Positions 14,658-22,710 of a DNA stretch of 32,787 nt are shown piece by piece. How positions within the stretch are numbered: position 1 is the first letter of the stretch; each line of letters starts with the position of its first letter. The notes under the pieces were generated by a model. The model ran no database searches and had not been told where the DNA came from. It saw only the letters and a program-made list of their open reading frames with translations. Source of the stretch: an uncultured Oscillospiraceae bacterium. GTDB lineage: Bacteria > Bacillota_A > Clostridia > Oscillospirales > Acutalibacteraceae. The stretch covers positions 1 to 32,787 of the forward strand of contig CAJUTL010000032.1 in NCBI GenBank assembly GCA_910589395.1. The letters are read 5' to 3'. The translations under genes were made by a program, and so were the position numbers.

Positions 14658-17535
14658 TTCCTTTGCCTTCTGGGGTGCCTGGATCATCATTTCCGTGGCA
14701 ATGGAGATCATTCCCTCTCTGGGGAGCATTCTGCTTTTGCTCAAGCGGCGGATCCAGAAAAGGAAGCCTTACGAGCGGCCTAAAATCGACCCGGAAATTT
14801 CTGTGATCATTCCGGTGTACAATTCGGCGGAAACACTGTTTCACTGCGTGGAGTCTATTGCGGAAAGCACCTATTCCAGTGAAAGCATTCGTATTTTTCT
14901 GGTCAATAACGGTGGCAGCGACAACAGCTTTTCCGTGTTTGATCAGTGCCAAAAAGCCTTTCCCCAGTTGAAAATGCAGTGGCTGAACGCGGAACAGGGG
15001 AAATCCAGGGCCATGAATCTGGCCCTTTACAACAGCGGTGGAAAATACATTATCAATATCGACAGCGATGGATATCTGGAAAAAAACGCCTTGGCAAATC
15101 TGGTGGCAAAATTTGAAGCCAACCCTGATTTGAATTGTATGACAGGCGCTGTTTTGACCCACCCCGATGACATTCGGGCGCGGAAGGGCTTTTTCAGCAG
15201 ACTGCTGCGGAACATGGAATTTATGGAATACGCTCAGGCCTTCCTGGCCGGGCGCAGCTACGCCTCGGAAACCAATTCTGTTTATACGCTGTCGGGCGCT
15301 TTTTCCGCTTTTCGCAAATCGGCGGTTTTGAGTTCCTGGCTGTATAATACCGATACGATCTGCGAGGATACCCACATTACCTTTCAAATGCGGGTGCGCC
15401 AGAAGGAGCGGATCGAGATCTGTGAAAACGCCATCTATTTCACCGATCCCATTCAGGGAATGGATCAGCTGTATACTCAAAGGCAGCGGTGGCAGCGGGG
15501 CAGCCTGGAAGTGGCCCAAATGTTTTTGGATAAAAGCTTTCGGGTCCACAAACTCGTAAAAGATGTAAACGTTCGCACCCTGCTTTTTGATCATACCTTT
15601 GCTCTGCCTCGTATGATCTGGTATTTAGCCATGTTCTGCCTGGTCTTTATGAATTATTCCGGGCAGACCATTTTATATGCCATGGGTGTGATCTTTGCCC
15701 TGTATATCCTCATCGGCTTTTTTTATTTTTTCTCGGTTCTCGCTTTTCTGAAGATGGATCCCCCGGTGCGAAAATACTATGCCGATCACTGGTGGTGCGT
15801 TCTGCTTCTGCCGTTTTTTAATATCATGGTGTTTTTTATCCGGCTGGCGGGGATCGTGAACAGCATTTCCACAGACAGCGCCTGGAAAACCAGAACGCTT
15901 TCCGAAGAAGGCAATTCCTTTGCCGCTGCCGCCAGGGAGCTTTGCAAAAAGCCTTTAACGCTTTTGGGAAAATTTCGTGATGCCGTCAATCGAAATAAGC
16001 CGCAAAAAGAAAGTGTGAAAAAGCTCCCGTATTCTCTGTCTTGGTATTTGGGAACAGGGGCCGTCTGGTTTTTCGGGGCGCTGCTGCTTGTGGTAGTGTA
16101 TTGGTCCAGAAAAGCCTTCGGTGTGGAAATAAACGAGATCTTAAATACGCTGGCGGGCGGTACGGAGGGTACCGGCGCCGGCATGATCAGTGAGATCCTA
16201 TGGGGGCTGGTGCTGCCTCTTGGGGCGGCGCTTCTCTGCTGGGGGCTTTTTTGCTTTTTGGACTACCTTGCGGGCCGCCGCCTGGAAAAACGGCGGACGG
16301 AAGCCCCCCGTCTCTCGCGGGTCTATCGCGGCTTTCATACCGCTGTGCTGTACGGCGGTGCGGTGCTGCTGCTTTTCGAGGCGCTGTATGCCAACGGGGA
16401 ATATAAGCTTCTGGATTACTTTGGGCTGTTGGGAACTACTACTCGCCTTTACGAGGATTATTACGTGCCGCCGGAAGAAACCGCCATCACTGCTTCGGGA
16501 ACAACGAAGAATTTGATCTATATCTATGTGGAAAGCTTGGAGACCGCCTACGCTTCCCGGGAGGCCGGAGGAAAGCAAACGGAAAATTATATCCCCCGGC
16601 TTACGGAGATCGCCCGGCAGAATCTCAATTTTTCCGATACAGAGGGCCTGGGCGGCTTTCACTGTACCCAGGGGGCCAACTGGACCATGGCGGCGCTTTT
16701 TGCCACCACCAGCGGCGCGCCCTATGCGTTACCCGGTACAGAGCGGAATTACCTGGAGGGAGAAGCGCATATGCCGGGGATCGTCACCCTGGGAGATATT
16801 TTAGCGGAGAAGGGATATGTTCAGGAATTTCTCTGCGGCTCGGCGGGCTCCTTCGCGGGGCGCTCCAATTATTTCCAGCAGCATGGGGACTATGAAATTT
16901 TCGACCTGTGGGCGGCAAGAAAAGAGGGCTATATTCCTGAGGATTACAAGAAAAACTGGGGAATTGAGGATAAGGTACTGTTCGATATTGCCAGGGAGGA
17001 GCTCACCGAGCTGGCAGGGCAGGGAAAACCTTTCAATTTTACTCTTCTTACAGTGGATCTTCACGCGCCCGGCGGTTATCTCTGCGACTGGTGCGAGAAG
17101 AAATACGAGAACATTACCGCCAATGTCGCGGCCTGTAATGACAGTCTCATCGCGGAATTTTTGGCATGGTGCGAGAAACAGGATTTTTACGATGACAGCG
17201 TGATCGTGATCGTGGGGGATCACCCCCGTATGGACGGAAACCTGGTAGAGGGCTTGGACTATTATGACAGAACGGTGTATACCTGCCTGATAAACAGCGA
17301 TACCTCCTGTCAATCTGATCCGCAAAGGCGTACTTATACCTCTATGGATCTGTTTCCCACCGTGCTCGCTTCCCTTGGCTTTGAGATCGAGGGAGACAGG
17401 CTGGGATTGGGGGTGAACCTCTTTTCTCAGGAAAAGACCCTGGCGGAAGAAAAGGGTTTTGCCTGGCTGAATAACGAGGTGCTGAAATCTTCCGATTACT
17501 ATATTTCTTCCTTCGTGGAAAGTCCGGCAAGCTGA
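14626..17535 (+). CDS. XrtG-associated GT2 glycosyltransferase fused to an LtaS/OpgB-like phosphotransferase (sulfatase fold)
   Basis: The 969-residue frame is unbroken and overlaps the xrtG end by 32 bases. Residues 1-430 form a processive GT2 enzyme: VIIPVYN near 60, Asp146-Ser-Asp148, Glu247-Asp248, and Gln285-x-x-Arg288-Trp289 (QxxRW), then several membrane helices. Residues 465-600 add further helices. Residues 625-930 form an alkaline-phosphatase-superfamily domain like lipoteichoic acid synthase or phosphoglycerol transferase: Glu636 (YVESLE) as metal ligand, Thr687 (GANWTMAALF) as likely nucleophile, and Asp865-His866 (VGDHPRMDG). It may make a glycan and decorate it with phosphoglycerol on the outer face. 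XrtG-associated GT2 proteins are typically a single GT2; the fusion looks unusual. It could instead be a hydrolase or other phosphotransferase. Confidence 0.85.
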   Translation: MPMPILKRLLDSFAFWGAWIIISVAMEIIPSLGSILLLLKRRIQKRKPYERPKIDPEISVIIPVYNSAETLFHCVESIAESTYSSESIRIFLVNNGGSDNSFSVFDQCQKAFPQLKMQWLNAEQGKSRAMNLALYNSGGKYIINIDSDGYLEKNALANLVAKFEANPDLNCMTGAVLTHPDDIRARKGFFSRLLRNMEFMEYAQAFLAGRSYASETNSVYTLSGAFSAFRKSAVLSSWLYNTDTICEDTHITFQMRVRQKERIEICENAIYFTDPIQGMDQLYTQRQRWQRGSLEVAQMFLDKSFRVHKLVKDVNVRTLLFDHTFALPRMIWYLAMFCLVFMNYSGQTILYAMGVIFALYILIGFFYFFSVLAFLKMDPPVRKYYADHWWCVLLLPFFNIMVFFIRLAGIVNSISTDSAWKTRTLSEEGNSFAAAARELCKKPLTLLGKFRDAVNRNKPQKESVKKLPYSLSWYLGTGAVWFFGALLLVVVYWSRKAFGVEINEILNTLAGGTEGTGAGMISEILWGLVLPLGAALLCWGLFCFLDYLAGRRLEKRRTEAPRLSRVYRGFHTAVLYGGAVLLLFEALYANGEYKLLDYFGLLGTTTRLYEDYYVPPEETAITASGTTKNLIYIYVESLETAYASREAGGKQTENYIPRLTEIARQNLNFSDTEGLGGFHCTQGANWTMAALFATTSGAPYALPGTERNYLEGEAHMPGIVTLGDILAEKGYVQEFLCGSAGSFAGRSNYFQQHGDYEIFDLWAARKEGYIPEDYKKNWGIEDKVLFDIAREELTELAGQGKPFNFTLLTVDLHAPGGYLCDWCEKKYENITANVAACNDSLIAEFLAWCEKQDFYDDSVIVIVGDHPRMDGNLVEGLDYYDRTVYTCLINSDTSCQSDPQRRTYTSMDLFPTVLASLGFEIEGDRLGLGVNLFSQEKTLAEEKGFAWLNNEVLKSSDYYISSFVESPAS

Positions 17536-17557
17536 GGAAGAGAAAGGAGGCGGCCAC

Positions 17558-18658
17558 ATGAAAAGAAAAGAACTGGCTCATAAGGCACAGGAGAAAGGGA
17601 ACGTGAAGAGGCATACGGCGCTGCTGGCGGCAGTGCTTTCCATTTCGGTTTCCCTGTGCGCCGCCTGCCTTGTCTGGCTGGGCCTGGACCGGTACGAGCG
17701 GGGCGTTCTGGACGTGTGCGCGGTGCAGCAGGACGCCTATGTGCAGCTGGTATTAGACCAGATCAACCTGAAAGAAAACCGCAGCGACACGGAGATCATC
17801 ACCGGTATTCTGAGCAGCCTGGACGCTTCCACCAATAAGTATTGGACCTTTTCCCGGGAGCAAAATATGCTGTTTGTCAAGGACGTGCTGGAAACCAACA
17901 AGTATAAGGGCCTTACCACGGCGACTTATTACGCCTCCAACAGCGCGCAAAGCTTTCTGAACAGTCTTTCCGTAAATCATGTGATCCATGGCGAGATAGA
18001 AATTGATGGAAGGGAATACATCGCTTCCGGCGTGGCTTTTATTTACGACGGCGCTCCTTATCGTATGTGTCTTTTGACCAACCGCAGGGTGCTGCTGGAT
18101 AACAACCGCTTTTTGGAGGCAAAGGTGGGGCTGTGTATTACGGCAGCGGTGCTTTTGGTCACTCTGTGTGTCACTTCCCTGGGAATGGCTCATCGGATCC
18201 AGAAGCTCCGGGAGGAGCGGGAGCGGCAAAAGCAGCTGATCGAAGGGCTGAATCAAAGCCTTACATCCATCAATGAGCGATTTTCCGAGCGGGACATTCA
18301 CGATGCTAAAACAAATCTTTGGAAGAAGGAAGCCTTTTCCGGCTTTTTACAAAAGCTTATACAGCGAAAGGCGTTTCCCATTTCCATTGTTCAGCTCCGG
18401 TGCGCGGACAGCGCGGGACAAAAAAGCGTGCTTCTCCTTTCTCAATATCTCACGGATAAAAGTGTGTTGAAATTTCAGTGGGCAGACCGGGTCTTAGTGC
18501 TGGCTTTCATACAGGCCAGCGCCTCCGCGGTGGAGCAGGAGCTCTGCTCTCTGCTTTCTCCGGAGGGAACAAAGCTCCTTTGTCAGATCAGAGTCACAGA
18601 AGAGGGGCCCGGTCAGGAAGAGATAGAAGAAAAGCTGAGGGAGGGGGGAAAAATATGA
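17558..18658 (+). CDS. Membrane sensor with degenerate GGDEF-like C-terminus
   Basis: The 366-residue protein has a membrane helix at about 22-42, an outside domain of about 140 residues, a second helix at about 190-212, and a coiled coil at 215-245. A cytoplasmic part follows, opening with DAKTNLWKKEAFSGFL. This resembles the D-x-LTGL-x-NRRAF opening of GGDEF domains, but no GGDEF or EAL motif appears later. It is therefore probably an inactive diguanylate-cyclase-like or signalling scaffold domain. An AAAGGAGG ribosome site precedes the ATG 22 bp after the previous stop, and the stop overlaps the next ATG. Operon placement suggests that it couples envelope state or c-di-GMP to the XrtG system (inference). 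Confidence 0.65.
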   Translation: MKRKELAHKAQEKGNVKRHTALLAAVLSISVSLCAACLVWLGLDRYERGVLDVCAVQQDAYVQLVLDQINLKENRSDTEIITGILSSLDASTNKYWTFSREQNMLFVKDVLETNKYKGLTTATYYASNSAQSFLNSLSVNHVIHGEIEIDGREYIASGVAFIYDGAPYRMCLLTNRRVLLDNNRFLEAKVGLCITAAVLLVTLCVTSLGMAHRIQKLREERERQKQLIEGLNQSLTSINERFSERDIHDAKTNLWKKEAFSGFLQKLIQRKAFPISIVQLRCADSAGQKSVLLLSQYLTDKSVLKFQWADRVLVLAFIQASASAVEQELCSLLSPEGTKLLCQIRVTEEGPGQEEIEEKLREGGKI

Positions 18659-19119
18659 GTGTGCGGCTGTACCGGGAATACAAGCTCAAGTTTTATCTCA
18701 ATGCCCGGCATTATATCATTGTAGGCGGACGCAAGGGCGAGCCCCACTCCCACACCTGGGAATTTGCCCTCACCATTCGGTTTGGGCGCACCTCCTTTGT
18801 GGAATTCAACGTGTTTGAAAAGGGAATTTCCAAATACCTTTCCCGCTATCAGAACAAGGTGATGAACGAGGAGGAGCCCTTCGACGGCATTTTGCCCACT
18901 TTGGAAAATATGACAGATTACTTTTCCGGGGAATTTTACCGTGTGATCCATGAGATCGGCGGTATTCTCACAAAGGTCGAGGCCAGTGAGACGCCTACCA
19001 GAAGCTATATTTTGAACCTTTCTGAAAATGAGGAAAACAGAAGGCTTTCGGAAGAAACAGAGCAGGAGATCCTGTCCGATGTGATGGACGCGGTGCTGGA
19101 TCAAATTGTCGAAGAATGA
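18655..19119 (+). CDS. 6-pyruvoyl-tetrahydropterin synthase-like protein of the XrtG system
   Basis: The 154-residue protein has the T-fold PTPS/QueD pattern: the probable zinc ligands His19 (NARHY), His31 and His33 (EPHSHTWEF) are kept, and the C-terminal VEASETPTRSY segment matches the conserved Glu region of QueD. The catalytic Cys usual between the His positions is not visible, so the normal pterin reaction is doubtful. The ATG overlaps the previous stop (ATGA); a longer in-frame version from 18478 would overlap that gene and is rejected. PTPS-like proteins are known companions of XrtG and GT2, but their role there is not established. It may bind a nucleotide or pterin-like ligand or act as a scaffold. 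Confidence 0.85.
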   Translation: MSVRLYREYKLKFYLNARHYIIVGGRKGEPHSHTWEFALTIRFGRTSFVEFNVFEKGISKYLSRYQNKVMNEEEPFDGILPTLENMTDYFSGEFYRVIHEIGGILTKVEASETPTRSYILNLSENEENRRLSEETEQEILSDVMDAVLDQIVEE

Positions 19120-19162
19120 GAGTGGGATTTTCATAACCGATCAAAAAAGGGGGGCTGCACAG

Positions 19163-21667
19163 ATGGCGCTTTGGCGGAAAAACAGACAGTTCGGGCGGCA
19201 GCTGTACAGCTTTCTGCCGCTTTTCTATCTCTGTATGGCTGTGGGGGTAGTGGCTCTGGTAAGCCGCGGCGGCGTATACCCCAGCGGTTCTGATACCATG
19301 TATCACGTGTTCCGGGGAGATCTGGTTTACAAAGCGGTTTGCGGCGGTGATCTCTGGCCTGGTTATACGCCGCTTTGGTACAACGGGGTGGAAATTTTGC
19401 GGTACTGGCCTCCTCTGCCCGCTTATTTTATGGCGTTGTGCCAGGCGGCGGCAGGGGGAGACCCCCTGAACGGCTATCTGGTATTTGTGGGCGCGGTCTG
19501 CTTTTTGGGGGCGCTGCCCTGGCTGTGGATCGGACAGCGGCTGGAAAGACCGTTTTTAGGCGGTTTCTTAGGCGCTTTATGGTTTTTTCTTCCCAATAAT
19601 CTTTTGGCGATTTTTCAGGAGGGGAATTTAGCCCGCGCGCTGAGTATGGTGTTTCTTCCGGTGTTTCTGTACCTTGTGGAGGAATACCTGAGAACCCAAA
19701 ACCGGCGGCTGTTTCCCGGACTTGCCGGAAGCTTCCTGCTGATGGTGCTTTGCCATTTAGGGTACGCGGGCATGCTGGCGCTGGCGGTTTTGCTGTTTTT
19801 ATTGCTGCATCGGATCTTCCGCGGAAAAAAACAGGGTGCGGGAGCGGTACTGTTTTCCATGCTGTTTGGATTTTTGATGACCGGCATTTGGTCATTGTCC
19901 GCGTTGCGGGGAGGAATCTCCAATGTAGACAGCTCGGAAAGCATGGCGGGCTTTTTTCAAAGCCTGGCCATCACCCTGAATCCTCTGGAGCGGCTGGAAA
20001 GCGGTAACGGGAATTTCTATTTCGGACTGGCGGCTTTCCTGCTGGCGGTTTTCGGTATATTGGGCGGAAACCGGGAAGAGCGCCCCGACTTTGCGGCGGG
20101 AATTCTGATCTGTCTTTCCACCGGCTCTTCTGTGTATTATCTGTTTCGCTCTCTTCCCGGCGGCCAGTATTTGTGGATGCTGCGGTTTATTTCCATAGCC
20201 CTGTGCCTGATCCTGCTTGGCCTTCTGTTTTGGAAAACCCTGCGGCGTTCCCTGGTGCTTCTGTGGTGCGTTTTACTGGTGCTGGACTGTGTTCCCTCCC
20301 TGTCGCTGCTTACCGGCACACAAAACGGCGTGCGGGCCGCGGACCGGCTGGACAGCCTACAGGAGACCACCCTTATCGCCCGGGCGCAGGAGGTCACAGA
20401 ACAGCGCATGGCGCTGATGGACGAAAGCGCTATGGGCTCCACCGGGGCCTTTTTGGTTTCCGATTGGGGAAACAGTGTCCCCGCCGTCTTTGGCGCGGGC
20501 TGGGAGGCGGCTTCCACCTCCTCCAATATCGTACAGCTCAATAAGGCGCTTTCCGGCGGGCAGTTTTTGTATCTTTTCGACCGGTGCCTGGAGCTTGGAA
20601 GCGATACGGTGCTGGTGTATGAGTCCAGGCTTCCCAAAACTTCAGATGCTGTAGAAAACTTGGATGCCGCAGCGAAATCGGTGGGCTATGAGCTGCTGGA
20701 AAAAAGTGAGGGATATCGGCTGTACCATAAGGAAACCGGCTGTAAAAGCTGGGGAACGAAAACCCGCTACAGCGCCATCGGCATTGGCTCCGGCGCGGCG
20801 GCGATTTCCCTGGATTTTCCGGCGGTAGAGGAAACAGATTCCTGGAATTTGAACGAATACAGCTTCGAGCAGCTTTCCCAATATGAAACCATTTATCTGG
20901 CCGGCTTTACCTATGACGATAAAGAGGAAGCGGAGGCATTGGTCACTCAGCTCAGTGAAGCGGGGGTACATATCGTCATCGCGGCGGATGGCATTCCGGA
21001 GGACCGAAAAGCGAATAATCAAAGCTTTCTCGGCATCACCTGCAATCCGGTCACCTTTTCCAACGGTTACCCGGAGCTTCTCACCGTGGACGGCACCATT
21101 AACGCGGATCTTTTTCCCACGAAATATGCCACCTGGCAGACCGTGTTCGTAAATGGCCTGGACGAATGCTGGGGAAGGCTTTACGACAATGGCTTGGAGC
21201 TGCCCTTTTTCGGCACGGTAAAAAATGAAAATATTGTAGTGATCGGGATCGGCCTGACACGGTTTTACGGCCTGACTCAGGATCCCTCTGTGGGAAAGCT
21301 GCTGAGCAGAGCCATGACGCTTTCTTCTTCCGAGCTGCCGGAGCGTACCATTGTCCCCTTGGAAATTCGGCAGAGCGCCCACGAGATCACCGTGGAGTCC
21401 CCGGAAGATAAAGTAAATACCGCGCTGGCATACCACGATTCCTTCCTCAGTGAAAAGGAGCTTTGGGAAAAGAACCATTTGACTTATGTAAACTCGGGGG
21501 CCACTGTGATCCGGATCACATCGCCCTATTTCTGGTCGGGAGCGGCGATCAGCGCAGCAGGGGCGGTGTTCCTGGTACTGTATCTGGTATTTTTAAGCCG
21601 TTGCGGTCGAAAAGGACAGAAGGAAAAGCCGGAGAAGGAGGGAACAGGGCTTGGAAGGTCGGAATAA
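19163..21667 (+). CDS. PTPS-related large membrane protein, GT-C-like
   Basis: I take the ATG with the aaaagggggg ribosome site; an in-frame TTG at 19106 overlaps the preceding gene and has no clear site. The 834 residues open with a cluster of ten or more membrane helices. An early outside loop contains GSDTMYHVFRGD (Asp44, His48) and a WYNGVEILRYWPPLPAY stretch, the pattern I associate with the 6-pyruvoyl-tetrahydropterin-synthase-related membrane family. A soluble outside region of about 400 residues follows, and the protein ends with one membrane helix and a basic cytoplasmic tail. The architecture resembles GT-C glycosyltransferases using lipid-linked sugars. It probably elongates or transfers the XrtG-linked glycan (inference). 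Confidence 0.8.
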   Translation: MALWRKNRQFGRQLYSFLPLFYLCMAVGVVALVSRGGVYPSGSDTMYHVFRGDLVYKAVCGGDLWPGYTPLWYNGVEILRYWPPLPAYFMALCQAAAGGDPLNGYLVFVGAVCFLGALPWLWIGQRLERPFLGGFLGALWFFLPNNLLAIFQEGNLARALSMVFLPVFLYLVEEYLRTQNRRLFPGLAGSFLLMVLCHLGYAGMLALAVLLFLLLHRIFRGKKQGAGAVLFSMLFGFLMTGIWSLSALRGGISNVDSSESMAGFFQSLAITLNPLERLESGNGNFYFGLAAFLLAVFGILGGNREERPDFAAGILICLSTGSSVYYLFRSLPGGQYLWMLRFISIALCLILLGLLFWKTLRRSLVLLWCVLLVLDCVPSLSLLTGTQNGVRAADRLDSLQETTLIARAQEVTEQRMALMDESAMGSTGAFLVSDWGNSVPAVFGAGWEAASTSSNIVQLNKALSGGQFLYLFDRCLELGSDTVLVYESRLPKTSDAVENLDAAAKSVGYELLEKSEGYRLYHKETGCKSWGTKTRYSAIGIGSGAAAISLDFPAVEETDSWNLNEYSFEQLSQYETIYLAGFTYDDKEEAEALVTQLSEAGVHIVIAADGIPEDRKANNQSFLGITCNPVTFSNGYPELLTVDGTINADLFPTKYATWQTVFVNGLDECWGRLYDNGLELPFFGTVKNENIVVIGIGLTRFYGLTQDPSVGKLLSRAMTLSSSELPERTIVPLEIRQSAHEITVESPEDKVNTALAYHDSFLSEKELWEKNHLTYVNSGATVIRITSPYFWSGAAISAAGAVFLVLYLVFLSRCGRKGQKEKPEKEGTGLGRSE

Positions 21668-22706
21668 GCCGGGCGTGCTGATCCCGGCGTATGAGCCGGG
21701 GGAACAGCTTTTCATTTTGGCAGGGGAGCTTTTGGAAAAAGGGCTGGAGCTTGTTGTGGTAAACGACGGCAGTACGGGAAAGGCAATCTTTTTGCGGCTA
21801 TCAAAGCAGCCCGGCGTAACGGTGCTGGAGCATATGGAAAACCAGGGAAAAGGCGCGGCGTTGAAAACCGGACTGCGTTATATGAGGGAGAGGGGCTTTA
21901 CCCACGCGATCACGGCGGACGCCGATGGTCAGCACAGCGCGACTGATATTCTCAGAATGAAAGAAGCGGTGGAAAAGAACGGCGGGAGCTTGGTCTTGGG
22001 CGTAAGAAGCACCGCGGAAATGCCGGGGCGCTCCCGGTTTGGAAACAAGCTGACCTGTCTTCTGCTTCATGGGCTGTACGGACTCAAGCTCAGCGATACC
22101 CAGACCGGACTGCGGGGAATTCCTCTCACAGGGGAAAAGGTGGAGGCTCTGCTCTCCCTTCCCGGAATGGGCTATGAGTTTGAAACGGAAATGCTGATCC
22201 GCTCCGGGGAGCTTTTTCCGGCGGGGATCGTGGAGCTTCCGATCCAAACGATTTATCTGGGCCAAAACGAATCCTCTCATTTCCGCCCTATCCGGGACGG
22301 TATGCGGATCTACCGGGTGCTGTTCGGCAGCCTGCCCCGCTTCCTGCTTTCTTCTTTAGGAGCTTTTGTTCTGGATTATCTGCTGTTTAATTTGATTTAC
22401 TATATGGTCTTCCCCCAGGAGGTGGCGGCAGCGGTGATCGCAAGGCTCATCAGCGCCAGCACGAACTACCTCATCAACCGGAATTTTGTGTTTCGGGGAA
22501 GGAAAGAAAGCTATACGGCCTTAAATTACGGAAAGCTGGCCTGTGGGCTGCTGCTGGCAAATGTTCTTCTGCTGCGCTTTTTTACAGGTATTCTGGGAGT
22601 GCCCGCCTATCTTACAAAGCTGTTTGTAGAAGTTTTTTTGTACATTGTCAGCTTTCTTGTGCAAAGCAGCCTGGCGCACAGGCATATCGGGAAGAAGGAG
22701 AAGTGA
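21651..22706 (+). CDS. GT2 dolichol-phosphate-type glycosyltransferase fused to GtrA
   Basis: The start is TTG, chosen because an aaggaggg ribosome site lies 8 bases before it; the gene overlaps the previous one by 17 bases. Residues 8-210 are a GT2 domain (VLIPAYEPG, VVVNDGST, and Asp90-Ala-Asp92 in TADADGQH) like polyprenyl-phosphate sugar synthases. Residues 225-345 form a four-helix GtrA domain (YLLFNLIYY, STNYLINRNFVFR). Such fusions make and flip undecaprenyl-phosphate sugars. It would supply donor sugars to the membrane glycosyltransferases of this operon. The sugar is not predictable. Confidence 0.88.
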   Translation: MEGRNKPGVLIPAYEPGEQLFILAGELLEKGLELVVVNDGSTGKAIFLRLSKQPGVTVLEHMENQGKGAALKTGLRYMRERGFTHAITADADGQHSATDILRMKEAVEKNGGSLVLGVRSTAEMPGRSRFGNKLTCLLLHGLYGLKLSDTQTGLRGIPLTGEKVEALLSLPGMGYEFETEMLIRSGELFPAGIVELPIQTIYLGQNESSHFRPIRDGMRIYRVLFGSLPRFLLSSLGAFVLDYLLFNLIYYMVFPQEVAAAVIARLISASTNYLINRNFVFRGRKESYTALNYGKLACGLLLANVLLLRFFTGILGVPAYLTKLFVEVFLYIVSFLVQSSLAHRHIGKKEK

Positions 22707-22710
22707 GGCA

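Noticed and set aside
15786..16184. Minus-strand frame near the GT2/LtaS fusion joint, as a sign of two genes
   Set aside because: The plus-strand frame is continuous through the joint, with membrane helices and no internal ribosome site that demands a split.
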